A stretch of DNA of 64,000 nt from Ambrosia x helenae. Lineage: Eukaryota > Streptophyta > Magnoliopsida > Asterales > Asteraceae. The notes under the pieces are model-generated. The model saw only the letters and a list, made by a program, of their open reading frames with translations, ran no database searches and was not told where the DNA came from. Positions within the stretch are counted from its first letter, which is position 1. Each line of letters begins with the position of its first letter. Shown here in pieces: positions 35,437 to 47,027 of this stretch. The translations under genes and the position numbers were made by a program. The DNA is taken from assembly GCA_030844895.1 (NCBI GenBank), contig CM061231.1:86400706-86464705 (forward strand). The letters are read 5' to 3'.

Positions 35437-38180
35437 CTATTCGAAACCGCTAAGATCAACTTCTTGGACGTCATCCTCTGAATCATGATGCATCCCAGAT
35501 GGGCCCTCGCCCGTGGCGGCTTGACGCTCCCTCTCTAGCCGCTCCGCCTCCGCCTGCTCCGCCCGCTTCCTGGCCTCCTCCCCCAACCGATCAGAATCCT
35601 TAATGAAATAACGGACGGAAGCAGCCGGGTCGACATGGAAATTGCAATGCGCCACCACTTGAAGGATTAGGAACTCGACCTTTTCATACTTGGCCAGTTC
35701 CGCCTCATACTCAGCCTTAAGAGGTTTGTCATAATGTTCTGCCTGCTCGATACGCCCATGGTTTAAATAATGGTGAAAACCTACGTCGTATCCTTCGCCG
35801 AACCCAGATGCATGCGCATCGGCGGCTATAGCGGCAACTTGATCTCCAAGCTTCGGCTCATTCCAGAACCTCTTGAAGATCTGCAAAACACATCACAAGT
35901 GTTAGAATATTTTCAGAAAAGTAAAACAATACTTGAAAAAACTACACTTACCCCATCAATACCCGTGGTAATTAACTAGCGAACGACATCCCGTGCCTTC
36001 TCCTGCGCCTCGACAGTTTGATCAAGGAGGACCTTGGCATTTTCAGCCTTCTCCAGCGCAGCATCACGAGCCTCCTATTGAGGCCCGCTCCTCCTCTAGG
36101 TCTTCCTTGACCTTCCAAATGGAGGACTTCTCCTCCTCCAACACCGAGACGCGAGAAGTCACGGCCACCAGCTCCTTGTCTTTCAATTGGAGCTCTGACC
36201 GCACCTCCGCGTACCTAGAGGTCCTCTCCGCTAGGACCTTCAATTGCTTGTCAGCAGGCGCATGAAGTTGGGAATTCTTGCTCTTCAGCACTTGAATACG
36301 ATCCTTCAACTTCGTTGTATCCTCATTGGTGCGACTGCATGAATCGGTCCACCGCCTTTGTGCCGCCAGAAGATCTTGCTCCAGTAGCTTTACCTTATCT
36401 TCGGCTTCATAGGCACGGCGGCGCTACCTTTAAATTTCTGACTTTAACTTGGCCTTCCTCTCCGCTTTGGTGGCCTTTGCAGCATTAAACTCCATAAGGC
36501 TGCGCTGAATTCCAACATCACGCCTCCTCAGTGAGTCAATGTTCGCTAGCTGCGAAGCCCGATTGACGCACAAGTCAGAAATCGGAGAGGAACGGCTCAA
36601 GCTGTCTTGATAATCCCTTTCATAGGGAGGGACCACCTCCGCCACAAATTTCTCCGCCAACAAGGGGTTGGCAAAAAGGTTGTTCTCTCTGAGGTTCTAG
36701 CGAGGGAGCCAGATAACGTTGCCCTCGGCCTAGCGCAAGGCAGCCCCCTCGCCAGTATTCTCCAACCCCTTGGAGGGGCTCTTCAATGATGTGGACCCGG
36801 AGGTCCCCCTACCATTTGGACCAGACGGAAAGCTCCCTGTCTGGTCATTTACCCCATCACCACCCCAGCGCCTCCCGCTGGGGTGGTCTAAAAAATCTAA
36901 CTTCCCTTGGCGGCATCATCGGCCTTTTTCTTGGCCTCCGCCGCCTGTCTCTCCAACCTCTCCTTCTCAAGATGGACACGTTCCGCGTGGACTTTCTCAG
37001 CTTCCAGACAGACATGCTCCACCTCTACCTTCTTGACCACAACCTTTTTCAAGGCTTCATCGGCCCTCGCCTTGGCTTCAACCTCCTGCTTCTCCTTCCA
37101 TAAACGCTCCTCCTCCTTCTTATGCTCCACCTCGACAATATCCTCCTTAGTCGGAGTTGGCGGAGTGCATGCTGGAATCAACTTGGGTGCCACAACTGCG
37201 AAAAGAACAGGAAAATTAAAAGGAGAACCTAAACAAGTGAAAAGTTCAAAAGAGAAAGCGCGGCTTACAATGAGTTTTCTTCACAACCTTTTGAAGAATT
37301 GGCACGCATGTCGGGGGCAGTCATATCAACGGAAAACTAGGGGATGGTATCCTTGGGATCAAAACTTTTGGTTGTACCAGATCCCCTAGTCCCCTTACCA
37401 CTCGGGTCATTAGACCTGGAGCCCCCCCCCCCCTCGCTCCACGAAGATGTACTCTGACGTCTCCGATTGCGGTGCACCATTTTATCATTAGAGCCTTCAT
37501 CTTCGGAAAGCGGCCCATCTTTTCTCTTTTGTGCACCCTTCACCACTTCACCCCCTACACTCGAAGATTCAGAGTCAGAAAAAACTACTTTCTTCCTAGA
37601 AGCATAACTATGGGTCCGCGGAATAGTCTTCCAGTGCCCACGACCTCTGAACGGTTGGGAATGGTGCGACAACCGCCCAGAAGATCCAGTGGACTCCGAA
37701 TCAGCTAAGTGGACGCGCGGGATTTCACTCTGTGCCACAAAGGCAGGGAGGTCAGGGTTAGGATACTCACTTGTCACATAGAAATGCTTGGGCGGCTCAT
37801 CCAGCTTCGATAATAAAATCTATCCGCCATCTCGTCAACTAGCGAGGATCCACCCTCGGGCACAACCCTCCATTTAAACTTAGCCTTCCTGTTGGCTAAG
37901 AAGGCGTCCAACTTTGACACACCTGAAACAACAAAACTAGGCAAATCAGTGTACAAACTTTACAAGTTTTATGACATGCGCTAAAATAAAAGAGGTTACC
38001 TTCTTCTTCGATATATGGCCCCTGGCCAGGCCACAAGCTAATGCGGCTTATCCCCAAGAAAACGAACATGGACTCTTTACAGCCCGCCAATTCAAGAGGA
38101 GATGCGTGGTTGGTCAAAGCAAATAACCAGGGCTCCTCCCTGTAACCCGCTATCACCTCGCGGTCCTTCACCCGCTCCCG
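35437..38180 (-). pseudogene. Element C antisense ORF, C-terminal part
   Basis: A chain of minus-strand frames continues the antisense protein. It begins TERERVKDREVIAGYREEPW (about 38180), has a probable intron (GT near 38000 to AG at 37922), and goes on with KLDAFLANRKAKFKWRVVPE. A Ser/Arg-rich segment follows (37337-37777), then Lys/Glu-rich coiled-coil stretches (36897-37193, 36430-36663, 36064-36309) and a C-terminal domain (35437-35886; LGDQVAAIAADAHASGFGEGYD) ending in an acidic tail. Frameshifts near 37785 and stops between segments show decay. In Tat elements this antisense product is annotated as a putative gypsy-type transposon protein; its role is unknown. Confidence 0.75.
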
Positions 38181-38185
38181 CTCAG

Positions 38186-38449
38186 TGATGTATTGTAAAA
38201 TACATATATTTCCAGTGTAAAGTTTGTATAGTTTTCGAGTCGTTTAGATAGTGTTTTTATTAGTTTTAGGGTTGTACCGATCTATTTTATTTAGTATAAG
38301 TTTTGTAGTTTTTTTAATAGTATTGGGTCATTTTTAGTACTTATGTATTTATTTGTATTTTTATATTTTTGTAGGTGTTCGTGTGAACGTTGGAGCGTAA
38401 ACGAGTAACTTTAGTCAAGTCAAGAACACTCCAGTCTAAAGCACGGAGT

Positions 38450-38488
<39 letters not shown>

Positions 38489-39907
38489 AATAAAACAAAA
38501 GTAAATGTGATCTTAGGTCGGTCACGGGCCCGAAGCCCAAACAACATATATTTCGAAGAAGAATTATTTATTGTGGGCAACAATATTATAGATATTATTT
38601 TGCGAGGGGCCACATAACATATTTTTGGGAGAGGTAGGATCGATCGAAGAGCAGCCATAAAGAAGCAAATATTATTTCGAAGGCAGCAGCAGCAGCATAT
38701 TTTAGAGCAGGAAGGAGGTCAAGGGTTGAAGCCTAGGTGCGAGCACGGGTCGGTTCTATTTCAATTATTTATTATTAATCTATTCAAACCCGTTATGAAC
38801 ACCATGAATTTGTCTTGCTTTTATTGTTTTGATATTATCATGACATTTATTGGCTAAACCTTGACGCCACCTATGTTAAAGATGATTGCACATGTTTGAT
38901 TAATTATTTTCATTGGTTTTGGAACTATTGGTTGTGGGTGAATGTTAAAGTAAAGAACTCTTTATTTTCTGGTCTGATGTGTATGAATATTTAGTTTTGT
39001 TTAATTAACTTTTATAAACTCCACTTGCGTTTTTGTGATGTCTTTCATGTATGAATACAGGTTAGGTTGCGGAGTGGGTGTTAGCAACTAGTTTATGGTT
39101 AATTATGCAGGTTATCCATAGGAGTTGTAATTGTTAGTTAGGTAATTCTAAGTATTCTATCAATTCTCAATAGTTGTAAGGTGCGAGATTGTTGGTCTGC
39201 CTAGGGTGTTAAATTGCTAGTTCTAGAGGCTTTGTTAGATGATCTTCCTAGTTTCCCTAGCATTCCTTATAGGCCAAGTCTTATTAGAAATATTGTAGTT
39301 ACCCCTTGCACTTTCGGGTGTATTGTGACTTTCGCGCTGTGAGGTAGACTGTCTAGCGGGTAATTTAAGATTCGAGTAGGTAAGCCTGTGAGGGTAACCT
39401 CTCAACCGATGGTTTAACAGCATAAGAGTATTCTAGGGTTTCCCCTTGAGAAGGGTCGAGGGTGTCTAGTTTATTCTTGATGTTTTGTATTTTAAGATCT
39501 CGATTCCACACCAGTTCCATGACCATTAGAAACTTATCATTCATGTGTAGGATTCTAGCCTAGGTAGTGCGTTCCCATCATCTGATCCCAGTTCCAGTCT
39601 CCAGCTTGTGTTTTAAGTTATTTTAGTTGTATTTTATTTATTTTTATTAGTTTATTAGAAATCCCCCCTTTAAGCAACAAAACATATTTAAGTCAGTTTG
39701 TAGATAAGTAATCAAGTCTAGTTTCCGTTTTCCAGTAGAGTCTCCTGGGTTTGATACTCGGACTTACTTTAGCTGTACTGCACTGACCGGTACACTTGCC
39801 GGTTGTGTGGTTTAGGTTTAGAGAGTCTTAGTTTATAAATTTAAAACTTAGAGTGTCTAGTTTAGGTTAATTTAGTTAGTTTTTACTAAACCACTTTGAG
39901 CACCTCA
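38186..39907 (+). repeat. Element D 5' LTR
   Basis: A 1722-bp LTR. It includes an (AAT)n run at about 38450-38480 and serves as the Helitron-free reference for the right LTR. Confidence 0.93.
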
Positions 39908-39913
39908 AGTTTT

Positions 39914-39931
39914 TGGCGCCGTTGACGGGGA
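39914..39931 (+). other. Element D primer binding site
   Basis: TGGCGCCGTTGACGGGGA, six bases after the LTR end; one base off the common tRNA-Asp-type site of Athila elements. Confidence 0.88.
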
Positions 39932-40057
39932 CTCTTAGACGATTGCGTTTATGAGCTTCGATTACACTTATCTGCTATATCTGTGCTACTTGTTGTTTGT
40001 TTTGAGTCTGTATTTTATTTTTGTTATATAATTATATTAAAATTTTTTGTATTAATC

Positions 40058-41069
40058 ATGTGCGAGATCTGTGGAGGAACCCATTTTACCGTGAAATGCC
40101 CAAATGCATCAAGATATCCCCTAGGTTATCGTGCGAATACATATACCACGCCATATTTCCTGCAGCATCATTGGACAGAACTGAACACAAAAGAGGAATT
40201 TGATGAATGGCTTAGATCATACAGGGAAGAGCGAGATAGGGAACGTAAGGCCATAATCGAGCGTCTAAATAGACCAAGTCCCATAGTTCTAAAGGTTCCT
40301 TGCTATGATAAAAATGGGAACTTAGTTGGTCATCATGTTGGCTCTGGCCCGTTAATCCCACTCCCCCAGGAACAAAGCCGCCTCCGGTGGAGATGGAAAC
40401 AGTTTATCTGCACCCAGTTTGTATCGCTCCCCCTGAATCACAATTAGCACCGGAGACGAAAATGGACGTTGAAGTCCCACCTCCAGTGCCACAAGTTACT
40501 ATATATGATTTGGGAGTGACTCTGATGAAGAAGAAACGGATGAGGAAGTAGTGATGGCTGAAGATGAGGTAAGTAATGAATCATCATGGGAGGCAGAGTT
40601 CGGGGACGAGTTGGGTGATTTGCCGATTCCAGAAGTAGACAGAGATTTTGACCCAGTGAGTGACCTCGACATCTTAGAGGCATTATTGGAAGGGTACCCA
40701 ACTATGGAAATCAAAAAGTCACCAAAGGAATTTGAAGAAGAAGTGGTTGAAGAGGAAGAGCACCACTGCTGGCCCGTGAAGACTTTAGAAGATAGAGTGC
40801 CACTTGATCACCCAAAATCACTGGAGAAGGCGAAAAGGTACGTGGACCGGCACAAGCTGAGGGCTAGGTGTTGTAGGGACAAGAAGTCCCCGCATTACAT
40901 GCCAAAAATCAGGTTTGGTCCAGGTAAATTTAAATATTGGTGGTCCGACCCATTTAAATTCGATAAAATATTTTTCAATTCCACTAGTATATTTTTGTTA
41001 TTTAATAAGGACCGGGTGGAAGTAAACGGGTTGGATCGGGTCCAGATTAAAGAGAAGCCCCCTGATTAA
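40058..41069 (+). pseudogene. Element D zinc-knuckle, acidic ORF (gag-like?)
   Basis: ATG 40058 starts MCEICGGTHFTVKCPNASRY, containing a zinc-knuckle-like CX2CX3HX4C with one residue fewer than the usual CX2CX4HX4C spacing. A charged helical stretch (EEFDEWLRSYREERDRERKA) follows. After a frameshift near 40370 a Pro-rich segment is read, and after another near 40515 an acidic Ser/Asp/Glu segment (SDSDEEETDEEVVMAEDE). It then runs open from 40551 to 41069 with a basic patch (KRYVDRHKLRARCCRDKK) and the C-terminus EKPPD. Together about 335 codons. The start resembles zinc-knuckle motifs of Athila gag proteins; the remainder matches nothing I know. It may have served RNA packaging. Confidence 0.6.
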
Positions 41070-42463
41070 GTTTAAGTGTGGGGAGGCTTTGTAGAGTTTG
41101 TAAATATTTATCTATTTATTTATGAGTTTTTTTTTCTTTGTCGTCGGTTTTTATGTTTGTATTGAGTCGTTTATTTATGTATGAGTCGGTATTATGCTCG
41201 GGTTTTGTTTGTTTCGTTTTGTGCAGGATTGGATTGCACCGTCCGTACTCGGGTGATTCCGAAGCTGTTTATCATTTATCAACGCAAGCCCAGAGTTTAT
41301 CATTGTGTCAGAGCCGATCGCGAATGAAATGCTATACGATCGAGCTGGATTGGACTAAAATTTTATAACTTACGAAGAAAAATTTAACCAGCTAAGTCCT
41401 TTCCAATTTGCCCCGTCTTTTTAGTTTTCTATTCGGAATTTATTTTTGTTTTGCGTCATTTTCTATTCCTACATTGAGGGAAATGTAGAGTTTAAGTGTG
41501 GGGATGGGAAACTGTCGTTTAGTCTGTATATAGAGTCGTTTTGAGTGAAAAAAAAAAGTGAAAATGAGTAAAAATTGTCCCTGATTTTGAAGTTTGCATT
41601 ATATAAAATATGGAAAATAATAGGTCAAGTCAAGTGTCTGGTTTTCAAATATTATATGTAATAGAAGAATAAATAATCAAAAGCGTGTTAACTTGGGATG
41701 TGTGGGTAGGCCCAGCCGGTAGAAAAGTTTCCTTTGAGCTAATACACCTAAATATATTAGGATACCTTGTGGGTTCTCATCTAGGAAAAAATGGGGAAGC
41801 TGAAACCACCAATAATAGTATAAGAAATGTCGTTATAAATTTAAAACCGTTAGAATTTCTAATCAAAAGTTGAAAAAAAAGAGCTAGATATAAAATAAGG
41901 GCAAGGCCAATGGTGTCGTTTCTAGGGATAGTGACTCCGGACTCGACTCCCTCTAGGATTGTCTGAAAATAAATATCTAAAAAAGCTTATGAATTAATTA
42001 GAAATCAAAGCGAAAATGTTGAAGCTTAAGGTGCCTGACCACTGGGATAACGACTTGGATTGGTCACACCCTCTGAGTTAAGTATGCTGAGATGAAAAAA
42101 AGAAAAGAAAAAAAAAAACAAATGATTTTAAATTCTCTCGGTTTTCTACATAAAACGGTTAGGAACTAGTCAATTGGTTGTTCCATTTGTTTTATAAGCT
42201 TGAGGTGGGATTAGGTGAAACTATGGCTTCTTTAGTTTGAGACCCTAGGTAGACTAAATGAACCTAAAATTAAACTAACATGATAAGGGGCTTAGAAGCC
42301 GGCGGTTGGGTTTAAGAGGACAAATATACCTGCAATCGCAGTTGGCATGTGATTAGATTTTTAAAATTAAAGTAACCTATGTTTTGAGGCCAGATTATTT
42401 GATTGTGAATCCATAGCATAATTCTTTGTCAGGGACGAAAAAAAAGATAAGTGTGGGAATATT
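41070..42463 (+). other. Element D 3' untranslated region
   Basis: Non-coding. The purine-rich motif AAGTGTGGGG occurs twice (about 41070 and 41491) and AAGTGTGGGAATATT lies directly before the right LTR (42449-42463), where it probably serves as the polypurine tract. Confidence 0.6.
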
Positions 42464-42470
42464 TGATGTA

Positions 42471-42486
42471 TCTATCTATCTATATC

Positions 42487-42517
<31 letters not shown>

Positions 42518-42997
42518 AACCAAAGCATTTTTAATGGCATGTCATAATATTATGCAATCTCTCTTTTGAGAGATGCCACATAGGATGTGATGTGGCAACT
42601 CTAGACCAATTAAAAAAAAGAATAAATATGGTTTATATATGATTTAACATAATTTATTAAATACCTAATATAAATATTAAAACTTTATTATTTTCTCTCT
42701 CGTGTTTCGTCTCATAACTTTTAAATGTTAATATCTTTTATATATGAGATTTTTTAAAGAAAAAAATTACACCAAATTAACGAGCGTTTTATTATCTTTC
42801 CAACGAGTACCATAGTGCTATATAAAAAACGGAGAAAAAAACGACTATTTTTTGTAACCCGACAGGTATTATGTCAGGTTTGGAATTAGTTTAAAAAAAA
42901 AAATTGGGGGTTTGGGTCGGGCCTGAGATTAGGTGATACCCGACCCAAGTACCCTTTTTTTATATTAAAATATGATAACTTATGGCAAAGATTTGTT

Positions 42998-43049
<52 letters not shown>

Positions 43050-43157
43050 TTCATTAATCATATATTGGCAGATGCCATTTTTATAGTTTAGATACTTTTA
43101 ATTTTATTCACTTTACTTAGATTTCTCAACCCAGGACGCTTCCGGGGTATAAACTAG
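42471..43157 (+). mobile_element. Non-autonomous Helitron in element D LTR
   Basis: A 687-bp insertion starting TCTATCTATC and ending CTAG, located between A (42470) and T (43158). The left LTR of D shows the empty site (TGATGTATTGTAAAATAC), so the boundaries are exact. A hairpin (CCCAGG-ACGCTT-CCGGGG, 43130-43147, one mismatch) precedes the CTAG end by six bases. It contains AT and AAT microsatellites and no protein; it must have been moved by an autonomous Helitron elsewhere. Confidence 0.95.
42998..43050. repeat. (AAT)n microsatellite inside the Helitron
   Basis: About 16 uninterrupted AAT/ATA units. Confidence 0.9.
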
Positions 43158-44864
43158 TTGTAAAATACATATATTTCCAGTGTAAAGTTTGTATAGTTTT
43201 CGAGTCGTTCAGATAGTGTTTTTATTAGTTTTAGGGTTGTACCGGTCTATTTTATTTAGTATAAGTTTTGTAGTTTTTTAATAGTTTTGGGTCATTTTTA
43301 GTACTTATGTATTTATTTTTATTTTTATATTTTTGTAGGTGTTCGTGTGAACGTTGGCGCGTAAACGAGTAACTTTAGTCAAGTCAAGAACACCCGAGTC
43401 TAAAGCACGGAGTTATAATACAATATAATAATAATAATAATAATAATAAATAAAACAAAAGTAAATGTGACCTTAGGTCGGTCACGGGCCCGAAGCCCAA
43501 ACAACATATATTTCGAAGAACAATTATTTATTGTGGGCAGCAATATTATATATTATTTTGCGAGGGGCCGCATAACATATTTTTGGGAGAGGTAGGATTG
43601 ATCGAAGAGCAGCCATAAAGAAGCAAATATTATTTCGAAGGCAGTAGCAGCAGCATATTTTAAAGGAGGAAGGAGGTCAAGGGTTGAAGCCTAGGTGCGA
43701 GCACGGGTCGGTTCTATTTCAATTATTTATTATTAATCTATTCAAACCCGTTATGAACACCATGAATTTGTCTTGCTTTTATTGTTTTGATATTATCATG
43801 ACATTTATTGGCTAAACCTTGACGCCACCTATGTTAAAGATGATTGCACATGTTTGATTAATTATTTTCATTGGTTTTGGAACTATTGGTTGTGGGTGAA
43901 TGTTAAAGTAAAGAACTCTTTATTTTCTGGTCTGATGTGTATGAATATTTAGTTTTGTTTAATTAACTTTTATAAACTCCACTTGCGTTTTTGTGATGTC
44001 TTTCATGTATGAATACAGGTTAGGTTGCGGAGTGGGTGTTAGCAACTAGTTTATGGTTAATTATGCAGGTTATCCATAGGAGTTGTAATTGTTAGGTAAT
44101 TCTAAGTATTCTACCAATTCTCAATAGCTGTAAGGTGCGAGATTGTTGGTCTGTCTAGGGTGTTAAATTGCTATTTCTAGAGGCTTTGTGAGAAGATCTT
44201 CCTAGTTTCCCTAGCATTCCTTGTAGGCCAAGTCTTATCAGAAATATTGTAGTTACCCCTTGCACTTTCGGGTGTATTCTGACTTTCGCGCTGTGAGGTA
44301 GACTGTCTAGCGGGTACTTTAAGATTCGAGTAGGTAAGCCTGTGACGGTAACCTCTCAACCGGTGGTTTAACAGCACAACAGTATTCTAGGGTTTCCCCT
44401 TGAGAAGGGTCGAGGGTGTTTAGTTTATTCTTGATGTTTAGTATTTTAAGATCCCGGTTCCACACCATTTCCATGACCATTAGAAACTTATCATTCATGT
44501 GTAGGATTCTAGTCTAGGTAGTGCGTTCCCATCATCTGATCCCAGTTCCAGTCTCCAGCTTGTGTTTTAATTTATTTTAGTTTTATTTTATTTATTTTTA
44601 TTATTTATTAGAAAACCCCCTTTAAGCAACAAAACATATTTAAGTCAGTTTGTAAATAAGTAATCGAGTCTAGTTTCCGTTTTCTTGTAGAGTCTCGTGG
44701 GTTCGATACTCGGACATACTTTAGCTATACTACACTGACCGGTACACTTGCCGGTTGTGTGGTTTAGGTTTAGAGAGTCTTAGTTTATAAATTTAAAACT
44801 TAAAGTGTCTAGTTTAGGTTAATTTAGTTAGTTTTTACTAAACCACTTTGAGCACATCACTCAG

Positions 44865-45438
44865 TCAAAATCTCCCAGGGCATCACCACTGGAATAACTC
44901 TCTTCTTAACAAAAAAAGAATTTTCCCTTCCAATCATGAAGGGATTTGGGAGTAATAGAAGCAAGCGGAGTCACCTTGGGCCGCAGCTTAAAAGTAAACC
45001 AGGTCATCCCTGGCCATGAAATAAAACACATTGAACCGATCAAGGTTGGCTCTATGTCGAGCCCGCGGCAGCACACCTCGAAGTGCACCAGCCTCAGCAT
45101 CCCAAAGGCGCTGAGCTGGGTAAGAGCCACACCATATGCCATAAGGGCATCTATTTGGAACCGGGTGCTTGGAAGACGAAAACCACACTTAACAAAGTAG
45201 GCTTCATATAGGGAAATTTTGCCAGAAGTGGGAGTCAAAACCGTCTGATTTGGCCCGGGTAGCTACGGCTCCCACTCCGGTAAGATCTCAAAACCTCGGC
45301 AAAACTCCTCAAAGTTGGCTTTTTTCCACTTCATCGGAGTGTTCATCATCAGCTTTCGCTCCTTAATCTTCCCTTGCACAATCACCTGTTCCGACGTCTT
45401 TTCAGAAGACAGAAAGTCGTTCACAGAAACTTCAGACA
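44865..45438 (-). pseudogene. Element C antisense ORF, N-terminal part (Transposase_28-like)
   Basis: From ATG 45438 the minus strand reads MSEVSVNDFLSSEKTSEQ, has one in-frame TAG (about 45267), then TSGKISLYEAYFVKCGFRLP and IDALMAYGVALTQLSAFGML. This is the pattern of the plant putative gypsy-type transposon family (Pfam Transposase_28, PF04195, from memory). A one-base shift near 44908 is needed to continue FFVKKRVIPVVMPWEILTE, after which element D interrupts it. The sequel is at 38180. Confidence 0.75.
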
Positions 45439-45439
45439 T

Positions 45440-46168
45440 TATGTAGGAGAGATTTTAAAAAACAAGGAAAGAAGAAGATTTTTGGGAAAATCTGGGAAAA
45501 AACTTTACAGATGACCGGAATCTTCAAGCACACCGCCGGAAAATATGAATATTCGCTGGAAGATATGAGAATTGGCCGGAAAACTTGAAGATTGGAAGAA
45601 GAAGTTGAGAGAGATTTTTGAAAAATTTTCAAAAAGTAATGAGAAAAGGGTAAGGATGGGTATTTATACTCATCGCATTTAATGCGATGGGTCCCACCTG
45701 GAAGTCACGAACAGACGATGATTCATCTGGACACTCAAGATGGCGCCACGTGTCCCACTAGCCACACAGCTATTAAACACACCGCGCGTGGTTTCCCACG
45801 CGCCTGACACACAACGTGTGCATTCGACACGTGTCCTAATCCTGCTCCACGAAAGATGTAATCAGGCGCGTGACTATCCATGTCCCTGACATAGCACGTT
45901 TAAGCAATCAGCAAGATGTCTGTCCCACTCGCGCGCGTGGACGGCTACGCGCCTGACACACGACGAAAAAAGACACCATCACGTGCTGACATGACTGCCA
46001 TTATGACAGACATGCTCTCTGTCAACTGACACGTCGCTCAACCGCCTCAGCTTCCTCAACAAGGCTCCTTAACTTCCCTTAAATTCAAGACAAATTTTCA
46101 AATTCCTCAGCGAATTTACTTCCAATCATTCCCCATATTTAAGACAAGTCTGGCTACGCATTAACTCA
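45440..46168 (+). other. Element C 3' region with G-box-like motifs
   Basis: Non-coding sequence with a TATA-like ATTTATACTC at 45660 and several ACACGTGT/CCACGTGT and GCGCCTGACACAC motifs between 45730 and 45990. Together with the tandem repeats to its right it forms the variable 3' region of element C. Confidence 0.45.
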
Positions 46169-46412
46169 TTCAACACCAGAATGCCACGTCATCACCTGGC
46201 GCTGGTTTAAGGTAAAATCCAAAAGGACGTTCTTCGCCGGATTTTCACACTTCAACACCAGACTGCCACGTCATCACCTGGCACTGGTTTGACATAAAAT
46301 CCAAAAGGACGTTCTCCGTCGGATTTTCACAATTTAACACCAGACTGCCACATCATCACCTGGCGCTAGTTTGACGTAAAATCCAAAGGACGTTCCCCGC
46401 CACATTACCTCC
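46169..46412. repeat. ~82-bp tandem repeat, three copies
   Basis: Units begin TTCAACACCAGA.TGCCACG and contain AAAATCCAAAAGGACGTTC. Three imperfect copies lie head to tail in the 3' region of element C. Confidence 0.9.
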
Positions 46413-46447
46413 GCCAAACGATGTACAATAAACGCGCATTGTTGTAG

Positions 46448-46600
46448 AAATGAAAAGGGATTCACTTCTTTGTCATTATTTACATCATCTACATATGCCA
46501 AAATGAAAAGGATTCACTCCTTTGTCATTATTTACATCATCTGCATATGCCAAAATGAAAAGGATCCAGTCCTTTGTCATTATTTACATTATCTACAAAC
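46448..46600. repeat. ~52-bp tandem repeat, three copies
   Basis: Units of the form AATGAAAAGGATTCACTCC followed by TTTGTCATTATTTACATCAT. Three copies directly follow the 82-bp array. Confidence 0.9.
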
Positions 46601-46744
46601 AACAAGCGGGGGAAATAGTGCCCTCCTCCTTCCTCAAGCTAAAGGAACCTACGAAAAAAAGGGTTTTTTCTCCTTTCTGGAGCTAAAGGAACATATGGAA
46701 TGATAAAAGATCCGCTTTTATCTTGATATATGTTAAAAGGGGAC

Positions 46745-47027
46745 TTTATATCGTATACTTTCTCAAATGTAATAAGTATCATCCGTAGTTAAATGTAACT
46801 AGTTAATTTTGACAAGTAAATATGTACTTTATCTTCTCTCTATGAATTTTAACCTAAAAAAAGAACTACACACACTCAAGAAAATCATATATACGAAAAA
46901 AAATCATTCAAGAAACATTATAGTACAAATAGAAAATGAACCAAGAATCCATACTTAAATTTGATTAACCAAAACAAATGAAGTAGAATCATTTTTACAT
47001 TCTTTTAACAAACATGTTCCATCCACA
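46745..47027. other. Spacer with no recognised gene
   Basis: AT-rich; probably flanking sequence downstream of the kinase copy. Confidence 0.4.

Larger units (their letters stand above)
38186..44859 (+). mobile_element. Element D: non-autonomous Athila-like LTR element
   Basis: LTRs 38186-39907 and 42464-44859 (the second containing a Helitron) begin TGATGTAT and end with CACCTCA or CACATCA. The element is flanked by the 5-bp duplication CTCAG (38181-38185 and 44860-44864) inside the element C antisense ORF. The primer site (TGGCGCCGTTGACGGGGA) matches the tRNA-Asp type used by Athila elements. The 2.5-kb interior carries one zinc-knuckle ORF in three pieces and no pol. The two LTRs are nearly identical apart from repeats and small changes, so the insertion is fairly recent. 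Confidence 0.93.
42464..44859 (+). repeat. Element D 3' LTR (split by a Helitron)
   Basis: Bases 42464-42470 (TGATGTA) and 43158-44859 together match the left LTR; the gap is filled exactly by the Helitron. Confidence 0.92.
34573..46744 (+). mobile_element. Element C: 3' half of a Tat-type Ty3 retrotransposon
   Basis: On the plus strand: integrase end, a short spacer, a long antisense ORF (35437-45438 with element D inserted), a repeat-rich 3' untranslated region (45440-46640), and a purine-rich TTAAAAGGGGAC near 46731-46743 that may be the polypurine tract. An antisense ORF plus a hypervariable repeat-rich 3' region is a known layout of Tat elements. No LTR of C was identified; its right end is uncertain. 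Confidence 0.75.

Noticed and set aside
44177..44377. Matching minus-strand frames in both element D LTRs (39235-39423 and 44177-44377)
   Set aside because: They match only because the LTRs are repeats; the peptide has no family resemblance and the frame is short.
46448..46600. CRISPR-like array of spaced repeats
   Set aside because: The units are contiguous tandem copies without unique spacers, in plant DNA.
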